A DNA stretch of 64,000 bases, from positions 788,784 to 852,783 of the forward strand of contig JAJEKV010000077.1 in the NCBI GenBank assembly GCA_021234155.1, in the 5' to 3' direction. Each line of letters opens with the position of its first letter. Position 1 is the first letter of the stretch. A program made the position numbers and the translations under genes. Under the pieces are notes generated by a model. The model did not search any database and was not told the DNA's origin. It was given only the letters and a program-made list of their open reading frames with translations. This DNA is from Isoetes taiwanensis (taxonomy: Eukaryota > Streptophyta > Lycopodiopsida > Isoetales > Isoetaceae). Positions 1 to 11,763 of this stretch are shown here, one piece after another.

Positions 1-7
1 GGCCACC

Positions 8-166
8 ATGGCAAATCCTAGTTCGCCAGCTTCTGAAACACGTTCGTCAGCCAAGAAAGTGGTAGGTGGTGCTTTTGCTGCTTCTTTTGCGCAGGATATG
101 AATTCTCCTTTGCCGCTTCCTAATTTACCCAATAATTCTCGCCTCAATCCTCATCTCGAATGTTAA
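8..166 (+). CDS. Short ORF with strong start context, unknown
   Basis: A 52-codon ORF opens with GCCACCATGG, a near-ideal plant and eukaryotic start context, and closes with TAA. The product is rich in Ser, Ala, Pro and Asn and contains VVGGAFAASFAQ. I recognise no domain. The composition and strong start would fit the N-terminus of a LINE ORF1 or a first exon cut off by decay or splicing. Nothing downstream continues the frame, and no neighbour supports a function. It may be chance. Confidence 0.25.
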   Translation: MANPSSPASETRSSAKKVVGGAFAASFAQDMNSPLPLPNLPNNSRLNPHLEC

Positions 167-594
167 TTTCCTTGCAAGTGGCCAGCAAAAGATCCTTGCT
201 CTCCATGCTGGGATTCAAGAGGTTCAATGTTCTGTACTCTTTAATAACGTTTGCTTTGGCAGCATAGGAGAGACATGTCAATCCAAGGCCCAGAACTTTA
301 GAATAAAACAATTATATGCAACACAAGTCAAAGTGTGTTCCTAGCTCTAAAAAAAAGCATACTATGTAGTACATAGCTCATACAAAAAAGAATTGAATGT
401 TGACATTCCTTTCAAAGGAAAAGAAGAGGCAGCCATAATCTCAACTATGGTAGAAAAATATACATAATTTATTTAGGTCCTTCATGTCTTATCTCACTTC
501 CATGGTACAAGTTCAGCCGTTGCTTCCTCATATTATTCTGCCAACGCCATTTAAAAATTTGGTAAAACTTTATACAATTGCACCACAAATTGAG
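167..594. other. No gene seen
   Basis: AT-rich sequence without a convincing coding stretch, RNA gene or terminal repeat. Confidence 0.5.
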
Positions 595-780
595 CTAAAA
601 TCTCTGGAGCATGCGAGTTTCCTGTAGCCTCTGTTCAAAGCCTTTCTGATCTAACTGATCCAGGATCTCGACCATTTTACTCAGATCGGTCTTCTGAGTT
701 ATTGTGAGGTCCGGCACGTCTGCACCGTTAGGGACTTCTTTGTGAATTTCTTCTTCTTCTTCACACTTAGGCCTTGCCAT
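595..780 (-). CDS. Small acidic ORF, unknown
   Basis: A 61-codon ORF with an A at -3 before the ATG. The N-terminus is very acidic (a CEEEEE run), and the C-terminal half (DLSKMVEILDQLDQ to RLQETRMLQRF) would form an amphipathic helix. It has a protein-like composition but no recognised family. It could be a terminal exon or the start of a decayed retroelement gag. No promoter or partner gene is visible. Confidence 0.25.
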   Translation of the reverse strand: MARPKCEEEEEIHKEVPNGADVPDLTITQKTDLSKMVEILDQLDQKGFEQRLQETRMLQRF

Positions 781-935
781 TTTCTCTAAAAGTTTTGTCG
801 GGAGTTACTATGCGCATGGGTTCAACGTTTGGCCCTCGAACGAGGTCAAGTGCTGCATGAAGATCATTAAAAAGGTTAAGGACATCGCCATGGCTTTTAC
901 GTTTAGCTAAATTTAAGCTAACAAACATCTTAATA

Positions 936-1307
936 CAAAAGTGCCTCCAAGAAATGCGACCGCGATCTTTTAGACAACTATATGCTACTTGTTATAAATA
1001 AACCCCTCAGCGAAATCGTGGCCCCAATTAGTGAGGGCACTTGAAACCTCAAACGTATACAGATATAGGTAAGCAAACATATTAAAACAAAAGTGCTTCC
1101 AAGGAACGCGACCGCGATCCTAAGCAATGCAAACAAGAATGTCCCTGTGTTTGTTCTCAACAATCGCGGCGGCGATCCTTGAGATAACTAAACGCTACAT
1201 GTTATTAATAAACCACTCTCAGAAATCGCGGCCGCGGTTTCTGAGAGCACTATAAACCTTAAACTTATACAGACAGAGATCGACAGCATCGCGGTCGCGA
1301 TCCTGTC
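936..1307. repeat. Cluster of CG-core imperfect palindromes
   Basis: At least four units share a core such as ATCGCGGCCGCGG or GCGACCGCGATC, and most are bracketed by mirrored arms. The clearest are 1,216-1,247 (arms CTCTCAGAAA and TTTCTGAGAG), 1,282-1,307 (arms GACAG and CTGTC) and 1,155-1,184 (arms TCTCAA and TTGAGA). A decayed version lies at about 1,005-1,039. Between them recur CAAAAGTGC(C/T)TCCAAG and CTA(T/C)(A)TG-TTATAAATAAAC stretches, so this is a diverged tandem array. It stands out from the AT-rich surroundings by its CpG content. Confidence 0.7.
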
Positions 1308-1528
1308 AAGCTCTTTTGATTGAAAATCTAAGATGCTAATGGTGTGAATTGACTAGTACTAAAAAAAAGCGCGGGAAATACCTTCTTTAAGGAGGGTTGA
1401 TCGAGACATGTTGGTGCAGAAAGTTTCGCGAAGGCGCTGAAATTTTTTCGAAGGCGCTCGATTACTCGAAGGCACAAGGAAACTGTAGTGGCAAAATGTG
1501 CATAATGGACTTAAGTAGGCATCCGTGT

Positions 1529-1645
1529 CATAAATACGCCCGCCATAAATGCCCATCATGATGACGCGGCGATCTAATCACGGGGCCCATGGCATAAATG
1601 CCATGTCATAAATGCACCTGTCATAAATGCCCCGGTCATAATGCC
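1529..1645 (+). repeat. CATAAATGCC short interspersed repeat
   Basis: Six copies of CATAAAT(G/A)C(C/G), each flanked by short variable spacers (ATGT, ACCTGT, CCGGT). They sit immediately upstream of the point where homology to the chromovirus pol begins, so the array may mark the rearranged 5' edge of copy A. Confidence 0.65.
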
Positions 1646-1661
1646 ACGCGGCATTAAGACG

Positions 1662-2489
1662 GGCGCGAAGTGCATAAGGAAGGAGCAAGTGGTCTATCTC
1701 CTTAAACTTGAGCTCGACGACCAAGAGACAAGGAAAGAGAAGGAGGCCAAGGCATTGAGCAAGCTCCCAAAGCCGATAGCAAAGTTAGTGAAGGAATTTC
1801 ATGACTTGTTTCCTGATGAGATTAAGCAGCTTCCGCCCTACAGAGAAGTCGAGTGTGAAATAGCACTTGAGCCAGGGACGAAGCCAACAAGCGAGGCACC
1901 TTATAAAATGTCAACCGAAGAGTTGACAGAGCTAAAGAGACAGCTGCAAGAATAGCTAGACCTAGGGTTCATAAGACCTAGTGTCTCTCTCCTTTTGAGC
2001 CCTATTCTTTTGTGAAGAAGAAGGATGGGAGCCTTAGGATGTGCATCGACATCCGTCCGCTAAATAAGCACACCATTAAGAATAAGTATGCCTTGCCTAG
2101 ATCAGACGATCTCATGGATCAGTTGCAGGGGGCGAAAATCTTCTCCAAGATAGACTTGAGAAAAGACAGTGTTCAGGACAAGATATGGACACTATGAGTT
2201 TACAGTAATGCCCTTTAGATTGTCCAATGCCCCGGCAACTTTCATGAGGCTTATGAACGACGTCTTTCATGAGTTCCTGGATTCTTTCATTATAGTCTTC
2301 TTCGACGACATCCTGGTTTATAGCAAATCCATGGAAGAGCATGTCCAACATTTGAGGAAGGTGCTTGAAAAGCTAAGAAGGCATCAACTCTTCGGGAAGT
2401 TATCCAAGTGCCACTTCGCGACGGAAAGAGTGGAATATCTAGGGCATGTGATCACAGCAGAAGGTATTTCCACGGATCCGCTAAGATAA
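1662..2489 (+). pseudogene. Reverse transcriptase domain (copy A)
   Basis: Encodes the Ty3/gypsy RT. The pre-RT linker reads FPDEIKQLPPYREVECEI, followed by [45 protein letters not shown] and the catalytic box FFDDILVYS, then [15 protein letters not shown]. All are standard gypsy RT landmarks. The catalytic Asp pair is intact. The frame is broken by a stop near 1,953, a frame change, and a ~45 bp deletion near 2,165 that removes the segment between FSKIDLR and RYGHYEF that is present in copy B. RT synthesised cDNA in the virus-like particle; this copy cannot encode a full enzyme. Confidence 0.88.
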
Positions 2490-3106
2490 GCCGCGGATTG
2501 ATTGGCGGCAATCTAAAACCGAAAAACACGCATGAAGTAAGGAGCTTCCTAGGCCTAGCAGGCTATTATAGAAGATTTGTTAAGAACTTGGCAAGGTAGC
2601 AGCGCCATTGACTGATCTCACAAAAGCCGGGAAGATAAAGGATTGGGCAACTCATTGGCAAAGTACGGCCCAGAAAGCATTTGACACATTGAAGGAAGCA
2701 TTGACAACCGCGCCAGTGTTGGTTTTGCCAGATCTGGCCAAAGACAAGCTTGTGGCGACAGACGCTAGCAGGATAGCAACAGGTGCAGTCCTCATGCAGG
2801 AGGAAAGAGTAGTGGCTTATGATTCGAAGAAGTTGAATGAAGCAGAGTAGCGATACCCAACGCATGATCGGGAACTCCTGGCTATAGTAAGAGCGTTAAG
2901 AATTTGGAGGCACTATCTATTGGAAAGAAGATTCTAGCTAGATACGGACCATCAAAGCCTTCAATATATATTTACACAACCACTCCTCAATTTGAGGCAA
3001 AGGAGATGGATGGAATTCCTCGAAGAATATGACTTCGAGATAATTTATAAGTCAGGAAAGCTCAATGTTGTTGCGGATGCTCTTTCTAGGAAGCATTTGA
3101 CAACAA
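2490..3106 (+). pseudogene. RNase H domain (copy A)
   Basis: Follows RT with NTHEVRSFLGLAGYYRRFVK (the RT thumb-connection motif of gypsy elements). Then come the RNase H signatures LVATDASRIATGAVLMQ, YPTHDRELLAIVRALRIW, TDHQSL and [10 protein letters not shown]. The Asp residues of TDAS, TDHQ and ADALSR are conserved. Stops occur near 2,848 and 2,937. The domain would degrade RNA in the RNA:DNA hybrid. Its downstream continuation toward integrase is cut by the insertion at about 3,110. Confidence 0.85.
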
Positions 3107-3114
3107 GAATGCCA

Positions 3115-3142
3115 CGATTCTATTGCAATAGCAATAGAATCG
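3115..3142. repeat. 28 bp palindrome at left junction of insertion
   Basis: CGATTCTATTG and CAATAGAATCG are perfect 11 bp inverted arms with a 6-nt spacer, lying exactly between the broken pol sequence and the terminal inverted repeat. It could form a hairpin. Confidence 0.8.
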
Positions 3143-3144
3143 AC

Positions 3145-3157
3145 ATTCCTGGATGGG
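3145..3157 (+). repeat. Left terminal inverted repeat of insertion
   Basis: ATTCCTGGATGGG matches the reverse complement of 20,815-20,828 with one gap. Confidence 0.5.
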
Positions 3158-3240
3158 GGACGCCCTATCTTGCTCTCTCCTATTTATACGCCTTCTTCCT
3201 CATTTCCAGCCTTTCTCTTGAAAACTCCTTTTCTATTACG

Positions 3241-3260
3241 CTCATTTTGGCTCCACAAGT
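3241..3260 (+). repeat. Copy 1 of TCATTT-GGCTCCACAAG motif
   Basis: This motif and about 30 bp before it (CTTGAAAACTCC, TTTTCTATTA) recur at 10,212-10,262, and the motif recurs inverted at 10,188-10,208. It links the left end of the insertion with its interior. Confidence 0.7.
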
Positions 3261-3463
3261 TTCGCCCCTCTCCTCGATATATTTGAGCTTGTTTCATTTC
3301 TTCACCCGACTTCTCGTTTTTCAACGTTCCTTTGTTAAAGTTGCTCCTTTTCTTTTTAGTCTATGTCTGTCTAATCTTCTTTACTTCTCGAGTCACCTTA
3401 CAGCCCCTGACATCCTCCATGCCTCCTTTCTATCTTTTTTGGAAGTGCATATGTTCTTTATTT

Positions 3464-3745
3464 TTCATGTTTCTCGGTGTGGCTCACGTAAAGCCTCCGA
3501 GACTTTCTTATCATCATTTGTTCTTTCTCGACGTGGTTATGGCCTTTAGGGATATGATTTCTTGTTATTTTTCTTAGCGTGGCAAGTATTTTATTTAGTC
3601 ATTCATGTTTTCTCTCGGTGTGGCATTGTGGCCTCTCAGTCAATATTTTATTATTCATGTTTTCTCTCGGTAAGGGCGTTGTTGCCCTCGAGATCATATT
3701 TATTGTTTTTCGTGGTGGCGCACAGCCTCGGGGGCAGCACTAATC
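3464..3745 (+). repeat. Imperfect ~50 bp tandem repeats
   Basis: Units contain CATGTTTTCTCTCGGTGTGG followed by a GCxxTGTGGCCTC-like stretch. Copies start near 3,464, 3,604 and 3,654, with a weaker one near 3,705. No coding function is visible. Confidence 0.55.
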
Positions 3746-5392
3746 GGTTTTTTTCCGCTGATGGTCATCCAGCGGACGGTTCCCGATTAATTCGGCCGTT
3801 GTTTTTTTCTCGGCGGGCCCCGGAGCCTCAGGAGTCTTTTTTGCCTAGGGCATCTAACTCATTGACGGGTTATTTTTCTTTCAGCCTTGATTCCGGGGAT
3901 TGTTTAAGGTCTTATGGTTGCCATGTCGTGGGGGTCGTGCTTCAACTATTTGCTTGGGTTTCCTCAAAACCTAAGAAGGCGTGGTTCTTTCTTTCCAATG
4001 AGGAGCTTGATCCACCGGGTCTTCTCACCTTTGCATCGACCAAGTGGCGAGATAAAACCATCTTTTATGTTGTATTCTTCAAGATCATCATGCTCTCGAT
4101 GATTGTCTAGTTTTGAGCATTTAAAGTTCATATTTCCAAATTTGTCTATCCCTAGTGAGGGATCCATTTGTACTCAATGTTTTACAAAGCTCAATGAGAA
4201 CACCACTTCACTTCGGAGACCTGGTAAATATATAAGAGAAAGCGATGCAGTCGAGAAGGAATAGCTTAACACAATAGTGCAAATAAGCCAAAGATAAATC
4301 GAAGGGCTGATGGACTGAATGAACTAATGGAGTCAACCGGGTAAAAGAAGTAAGGCAACAAACTGAGAAAAAACAAGGCAACTAGACGCAAAAACAGAAA
4401 GGGCATGATGCACATGAGTTAACGGGATTAAAGGAGCAAAAAGAAGAAATAGAAAAATAATAAAAAAGGAACTAGAAACAAGCTACAAACCTAACGAAAA
4501 AATTGACAAGAATAGAATAGAATATGATTTTATCGTCCACGGAGCAAGGAAAACACCAAAAAACATAAAGACATAATACAAGATAATGCTTTGCATGTAC
4601 ATATGCACCATTGCATCCAACAACCTCCAAAATCTAAATATAGCAGGTAAGCAAGACAGATGAAATGCACGCAAACCATAATGCGCAATTGGATAATATA
4701 CGCAAACATGCTAAATAGATCAAATTGCGTACGAAAGCTATAGGATTAATGGGACAAAGAGTAAGAACCTTACAAACAAACATAACGAATATCCTAACGA
4801 CCATCTAAAGGGACCAATCTTTTGGAAAAATGCCAAAAACAATGAGGGCAAGAGAGATGAAATCTCAATCAAAGAGATAAGCGAAGAAATTGCTATATAC
4901 TAGATTACCTACGAAACAACTGAGCAAATGAGTCAAGATTTAATAAGACCAGACTGTACCGAAAAAATAGAAAAAATAGAAGAGGCTAACAAGATAAAAG
5001 AACTCAAGGATCAGAAGGAGCATGCAAGGCACAGAGGGAGACCTGGAATTGACATATGAAAGTGCACAATAATAGCTAGAGCGATAGGGTAAATGGGCCA
5101 ATAATAGGCCAAATACATAAGGGATAAGATAACTATGACATAGACAAAAATAGATGTCGAGCAATATGAATACGTAAAACAGTGTGAACACGCCATAATG
5201 AAGCAATACGCAGGCCTGAAGAGCAAAACAAAATGAGAAAGTCCGAAATCATGAGGCAAGTGAGACTGTAGAGATTAATAGGGCTAATGGCCAAATCAGG
5301 TAAAATGAGCCGAGAACAACGGGTGCAAAAATATCTAAAAGGAGCACACGAATATCTAAAACAAGTTCATGGGGCTGTAAGACATACAAAGG

Positions 5393-5943
5393 GACCTATC
5401 CAGCATGAATGATAAGATAATAAAATATTGGACAAAATAATATCCGCAAAAGAACATAATGTGGCCAATAGAGCAACGAAAGTGATGAATTAACGTGACC
5501 AAACATCTCAAGTAGAACAATTCTACGAAACAACATGGAACATAGTAACAAATGAACGAATAGGAAACAAAGGAATCAGAATGAGATAACAAAAAACATG
5601 ACGAACATGCAAGGAACAAGAAAGACAATCCACATACATAAAGGCCTAAGGAGGGCGTGCACACTCGTAAAGGAGACAACCGAAAGACCAAGAGAAATGC
5701 CACTTTGTGAAGCAAAGGAGCACGTGAACATCTAATAGCAAGTTTCCGAGGATGCAAGATGTACATAACGGCCTATCCAACATGAACGATAAGAACAGAA
5801 AGTAATGGTCCAACAAATAAGGTAGCAGCAAAAGAACACACTGTGGCCCAGAGAGCAATAAAAGTAACCGAACCAACGTGACCAAAAAATGCAAACAGAA
5901 GGACAACATGGAACATAGGAACAAATGAAGGAATGCTCAAGGA
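5393..5943. repeat. Diverged direct repeat, offset ~369 bp
   Basis: Copies at 5,393-5,575 and 5,762-5,943 share CCTATCCA(G/A)CATGAA(T/C)GATAAGA, AAAAGAACA-A-TGTGGCC, ACGTGACCAAA and ACAACATGGAACATAG in the same order. Confidence 0.7.
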
Positions 5944-6433
5944 ACAACCTAGAACATAGAAACAAATGGGCTAAGGTCGCACAATGCAAATGTCTAATAA
6001 GCCCGCAAAGGCATTAATAAGCCCGCAAAGACATTGCATACGCCCTCAAAGGCAATCATGAGAAACAACTGAGAACATAAGAGAAAGGACTGTGCACTGA
6101 CCTACGCATACAAAAAGAAATAAAGCTCGAGAACTATATAGGACCTTAGAGCAACATTAGAAAAAACGAAGCAAATGAAGTGGACGAAAAAAATGGGATC
6201 AAGAATAGATGTACAAAGCACAGCTACTGGAAGATATAGAGGAATGAAAAATAGACGAAGGGCACATCACAAGATACATGGAGTAAAAGAAGCCACAGAA
6301 CAACTGGGACCAGTAATGCAAAAACGGTTGAATGGGACGAGATATCTATGATAGAACTGAACATAAAGGAAGAGACGAAGGGGATTAGCAAGTGAAAGAG
6401 AAACCTGATGACAAAAGCAAGCAAGATAGATGG

Positions 6434-6590
6434 AGGAATTAAGAATAGGGAACAAAGCAAAAGAACATAGTGAGGCTGCGAACATGTCAAAAAATGGAGA
6501 AATAAGATAGATAACGGAATCGAGAATAGGAAACAAAGCAAAGAACATAGCGGGATAGTGACATGTCAAGAAATGGAAAAAATAAGACCG
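6434..6590. repeat. ~82 bp tandem duplication
   Basis: GGAAT(T/C)(A/G)AGAATAGG, AACAAAGCAAA, GAACATAG and ACATGTCAA-AAATGGA recur in the same order from 6,434 and from 6,516. Confidence 0.75.
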
Positions 6591-8065
6591 GGATCAAACT
6601 TCTAACAAAAATTGCAACAATGCGACCTATAGAACCTAATAGAATAATAGCGCAAAGGAACCAAAGATGAGCCGAAGGAAAAACGAAACCAAAAAAGCAG
6701 CTGGAACAAAGAAACTCTCATCAGTGGTGCAAAAATAGAAAAGGTCAAAGTGGGATACTAGAAAATGGATATACTAGAAATGAACAGAACAAATAAAATA
6801 AAAAACTCTTGCGACTCTAAATTAAGCACGCACGCATAGACACAAAACAACCTTAAAAAACAAAGCAAAACCAAAGATGAATCCCAAACAAGCAAAAAGG
6901 ACTAAACAAGGAATGAATACTACACATTAATCTTGTCATAACAATCGAAAATAGAAAAATGCAATTTGAGGCATGTGTGCCAACGATGCGGAGCCCAAAA
7001 TAAAATCACAACTAAGGTTGCAACCGGAGAGACCTACATCTATGCAAACATGCTCAATCCAATATATATAGCAAAAGCATGAAACAATAGAAAAATGGAC
7101 TTAGAACAAAGGAAAAGAAATCAAGCCCCAATAGTTACGCATATCTCAACTCTAATCTGTACTGACCAAAAAGATGGAACAACTGTGGGCATCTAGAAAT
7201 ACCCCCAACCAGTTACAATAAAACAACACGACAACTGACCATAAGCAGCCGCCAGAATGGAAATGAAGCATGACTAAGAACTAGGAGAAGCCGAGGCTAT
7301 TGCAACACTAGAAACAAGCCCAAGCATGCAACCAAAACGAGAAGGGAAATAAGGGGGGGAATGCTAGAAATGAACATAATGCGCCCCTTAAAAATTCGCC
7401 ACAACGTTAGGAAATACAAAATCTATACCATAGAGAAACCTCTTGCCAGTTCTGGATTGATAATGATGCCCAAACACGTGCAATGTAACCCGTAAACATT
7501 AGATGCACAAACTTGAAATGAACCTGCAAAATATCTAGCGAAACCAACAACCACTCTCATGGGACGACCAACGCATCTTAAAATGAGCCAAACAACATAT
7601 CAACAACCAGCATCAACCCATAGCAACCCAATGTATGGTCAACAAGTGGCAACCTAATCATATCCCTGCTAATGTAAGGTCAACACCTTACAACCTCTCC
7701 AAAAGGTCCATGCATACACGAAGGTGCCATGCAAAGATAAACATACCTTTAAAGTCTTACCATCAACGGGAATCTTGCATGTCAAGAATGAGGCACCTTG
7801 GATAAACACAACCCCGAGTAAAAAACATCTCGTCGAAGCATTTCGTGGGGAAGAAATGATTTGATGTTAGCATGATCATTTCCCTGGAACAACCTGTCTA
7901 TATAGAGACTAAATAAAAGAGTCACCAGATAAGAATGAAAGACGAGAAAATCCCCAATCACTACGAACTTGACAAACGAGATACACAATTCTTGTAAATA
8001 TGAAATTAGGTGCGTACCAAAGGGGCATTGAACTTGCCAATGTGAGGACACAGTAACATGAAAGA

Positions 8066-8100
8066 AAAAATAAAAATAAAAATAAAAATAAAATAAAAAA
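8066..8100. repeat. (AAAAAT)n simple repeat
   Basis: About 35 bp of AAAAAT units on the + strand. Confidence 0.9.
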
Positions 8101-9130
8101 GGGGACATCATAGATGCATTGAAAAGAGACCGCCGCATGTCGGGAAATACACAATGTGCCAAAACGAGGAGGTTGGCCAGGAAGGAAGGCGACCCTTGGA
8201 GTGTGGCACCCTGCATAATTAAGCTTATAATTTTAAAAACAGGAAGCAATATAAAGGATAGACTACAACGAATGACATGAAAAATAACGACCAAGAACTA
8301 ACTCTAGGAGCAAAAAAAAAAAACAAATGGGAACATAGGACAAGGAATAGAGGGAGAAGTGAGAAGGGAATAGAAGAGAAGTGAGAAGGGGCAAGGAACG
8401 TAATGGACGGATTGATGATGTGAGTCACCATTTACATGTTCAAATAGCGCCCAACTAATCCTAGATCAACTATGGAAAACTCAAAGCGATCTACCAATAG
8501 ATAATAAAGCTAAAAAACCACTAGACACACATACACAAGATGGAATAAAACCAAGCTTCATAGAAAAACTCAACCTTAGCCAAAACCATCTATCGAAAAT
8601 AAAATGCACTGCAACCTTTTCTAAGTCAAATCGTACATATATCACAAAGGTAGAGAAGCCATGGAACTGAGAACGATCGCACAACAACTACTGTAGGCAC
8701 TAATGACTAGTCAATCTACTGCAAGACAAGGAAACGTTGTGGGGCACTCTGGACTAGGGAGCAACAAGATATAAGCAATTAAAATGCCAAGGGTCTAGGA
8801 AGATTTAATAATTCAGAGGTAAAAAATCATGAAATAACCCTTGAAGGTTAAAAACGTAGAAACAAAGAGTGAGCACAAGAATACTGGGGCTCACTAGCAA
8901 TGGCACAGGTAGCCATCATCGTAGCAGGAAATGCGGGCTGTTTTCGGATGATCCGGGCTGTAAATGGTGCCGCCACGTGGCCCTGCCACGCAAGGCAGAT
9001 GCCTTCCACAGAACTAGAGGCGGCGACGGAAGGCGGAAGGCTGTAAGGCGGTGGGTTTCAGAGAAAGAAAAAAGCCAGAATCAAATGAAGAAAACAAGGC
9101 AGAAGATAGATCTGGGTAGGCTGAGCCAAT

Positions 9131-10187
9131 AGGGAAAAGTAAAACAGTCCAAAGAAATGCTGTCAGGCGAACATGGCAGGGGATAGGCCACACAGAATCA
9201 ACTGACCAAAATCGAACCAAACAAGAATCAGATCAAACCTGGCCACCATCAGTCAGAGCGAATCCCACGAATCTTCAAAGGTCGAAATCCTCCAATCGAT
9301 AGTTGCTTGAAAACTTATGCAGCAAGCCACAAAACTGCCCTATTTGATTCGCAAGTAAATCTGCAACTAGCTGGATCCAGGGTACAAAAATCAGCCATTG
9401 ATCTGCTCCAAGATGGAGTACATCCATAGATCGACTGGGACGGCACTCCTGGCTGTGGGTTCAAAATAAAAAACACTCCAGGAAGAGATTAGAACCCAGA
9501 AACAGGCCAAATGAATATCAATAAGTCTCTGAGCATAAAAATCGACGAAAAAACACCTAGCACGGCAAGATTGCTTCAGAAGATGATTAGCCAGGGCAAA
9601 CCCCAGTGGGTCGGATATGCCAAAAATCAATTGAGAAACCTTGAAGCAATACAAGCTACAGCCTAGATCATGTCGAACAAGATGCATAGAAGGCAGACCA
9701 CAAAAACAAGATGATACATAATAGAGGTAAAAGGGGGCCAGCATGGGCTGGAAACTGGATTCGGCTATGGCACAGCCGAACTGGATTAGAGTGAAAAAAT
9801 AATAAACATGCAGAGTTCAGGAGATCCATTGAACGGACATAACTCTGACACAATACAAGGGAAAAATCCATGCCAAAGAGGATACAGACGATTTGGAAAA
9901 GCAAGATGAAAACATGCAAATTAAACATGAGTGAAATCAAAACAAACAAGCAATTAACCTGCCCAGAACAGAACCTTAAGAAGAAAAACTCCAACCAACG
10001 AAATAGAAAATCCAACAAGCAGCTAACCGGCCTTTAGTTTGAAGCGCAAACTAGGCCCAGAGCATGCCAAAACCTCCCACCATATCAAAATTATGCAAAC
10101 CTGCAATGGATCGAAAGCATGCCATAGGTAGAAAAAGGTCCAGTTGAGTTGCTACTGGTAGGAGAAATTCTAGAAAGAATGAAAGAG
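9131..10187. other. No gene seen
   Basis: Non-coding sequence inside the insertion. Open frames lack recognisable motifs. Confidence 0.5.
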
Positions 10188-10260
10188 ACTTGTGGAGCCA
10201 GAAATGAGGAGACGTTCTCTTGAGCTCCTTTCTATTCTGCTCATTTCTGGCTCCACAAGT
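10188..10260. repeat. Perfect 21 bp inverted repeat (hairpin) at mid-insertion
   Basis: 10,188-10,208 and 10,240-10,260 (beginning CTCATTTCTGGCTCCACAAG) are exact reverse complements with a 31-nt spacer. The right arm plus its upstream CTTGAGCTCCTTTCTATT repeats 3,210-3,260. The site roughly marks a switch in strand composition, as if two element ends meet head to head here. Confidence 0.85.
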
Positions 10261-11320
10261 TTGTCCTTCACAGTCTTCCTCTTCCTCGTCCATCAGATTT
10301 CCTACCTTCCAGAATAATATTGCATAATCTTGTCTTTGAATAATATTGCATAATCTTCTCTGGATTCGTGAATGGAAGGATTTCTCTGTGAGCTCTCCAA
10401 CAGCCAGACTTAGGCCTCCAACGGTTCTACAATCGGCAGCGTTTTTGGTGCTTTCAAGGACACCGTCTTCTTGTGGTTATTAGGTTTTTGTGTTTGACGG
10501 TGCCCCTCTCTTTAGGCGGTTTACTCAAGGCTTTCAGGGCTTTCTAGTGTTTCTGGATTGGTCTACCTTTTAAACTTGGTCTGTTCCGCCCGATTCTTAG
10601 TTTTTTCTTGAGTTTGCTGCAGATTCATCTTGAGGAAGTTCTGGCGTCCTGTCTAAAGAAAAGCTGGGGTTTTCTTGCAAGTTTCCTGGCGGGATCCGGT
10701 GTCCATTCGGATCTGGTATCATATTTCGCCATTGCATACTCGACAGATCCGACAAAATTGGGTATTTTTGGAGTTCCAATGAGTTTCTGAGCAACAAAAA
10801 GGTATTTCGTTTCAGGTCCTGAGATGTTTTGCATGTTTAGGGCCATGACCTGATCACAACAATTTTCTTTTGTCCTTAGTTCCATCTAATCCGTCTAATC
10901 CGTCAGGTTTGGTTGCTTGATCTAACTTTCTTCTGCACCGTTTCCTATCCCTTTTTGTGCTTGATCCCACCTTGCGTTATCTATAGGCAAAACATCTTAA
11001 GGTATTGCTTTTCCATTATTTTTTTCAGCCTTACCAGAGTGCCTTAATCTTCTATTGTTCAGATCGTTTGGCTTTTCTACGGCAGACTAAGCTGCTCTTG
11101 ATTTCGGATGCCAGCTTCAGATTCAGTATTTCCTTTTAAGATTTAGAAGCTTCTTAGTTTAGCTGATTCCATCTTTATATAAGCAAGGGTTCCTGCGAAC
11201 CATCAGTTTCTTCTTATTTTGCTGTTGCAGTGATTCGCACAAGGTCTTTCTGTTAACTGTTGGTATCACTACGAGACATGTTAATTGGAAATGCAATTTA
11301 TAATTCTGTTTGATGTTTGA
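10261..11320. other. No gene seen
   Basis: T-rich non-coding sequence; a 23 bp stretch (GAATAATATTGCATAATCTT core) is directly repeated near 10,313 and 10,337. Confidence 0.5.
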
Positions 11321-11374
11321 TGGCCGTTTGGTTGGGTCCTCCACCTCTTGTTGCAGATTCCAGGGTTCGAATCC
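11321..11374 (+). promoter_or_regulatory. Pol III A/B boxes, tRNA-derived SINE-like head
   Basis: TGGCCGTTTGGTTGG at 11,321 resembles an A box and GGTTCGAATCC at 11,364 is a perfect B box, about 30 nt apart. The intervening GTCCTCCACCTCTTG has the layout of plant tRNA-derived SINE heads. No cloverleaf can be drawn, so I do not call a tRNA. The 3' end of a SINE is not clear. Confidence 0.5.
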
Positions 11375-11763
11375 TCCTTGATCCAGACCACGTTTTAGAG
11401 CTTTTGATTAAGGTGCAATTCGGCTTTTGATTCTGCTTGCTTTTGATTCGGCTGTGTGCCCAATGTCCCAGGTGCGAGTTTCTATTTAGATATATTATAG
11501 ACCATTTATTAGTTTGGCTTTTTTATTCTTTTGATGCATGCTAAGTTCTATTTTCCATTGTTAGCTTTGCTTTTTGGGTTGCCCCTAGGGGGGGTAAACC
11601 CTTGTTCATGTGGGTTTTCAGCATATTCTAAGTATATGCTAGAATATTTCTAAAATATGCTGGAAACTGCTAAAAACTGGCTCTTCCCTGTAAATTGGCG
11701 GTCGCCTCTGTTGGTGGTCCAGCCCAGTCGCCTGTGTTCGAATCGGCAAACCGGCGTCTATAG

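Larger units (their letters stand above)
4110..9130. repeat. Purine-rich left arm of insertion
   Basis: About 5 kb whose + strand is strongly A/G-rich. Its reverse complement resembles the T/C-rich block at 16,800-20,814. For example, the inverted 5,470-5,520 and 5,830-5,890 stretches (TTTGGTCACG, TTGCTCT-TGGCCACA) match 19,385-19,440 (TTTGGTTGCG, TTGCTCCGCTGGGTCAT). Open frames here give long hydrophobic Phe/Leu/Ser peptides, which are a by-product of the base composition, so I call no genes. Confidence 0.5.

Noticed and set aside
936-1645. CRISPR-like array
   Set aside because: Repeats are diverged palindromes without regular unique spacers, and the DNA is eukaryotic.
4940-6569. Many long hydrophobic minus-strand ORFs
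   Set aside because: They arise from purine-rich + strand composition, overlap in several frames and carry no motif, so they are not membrane protein genes.
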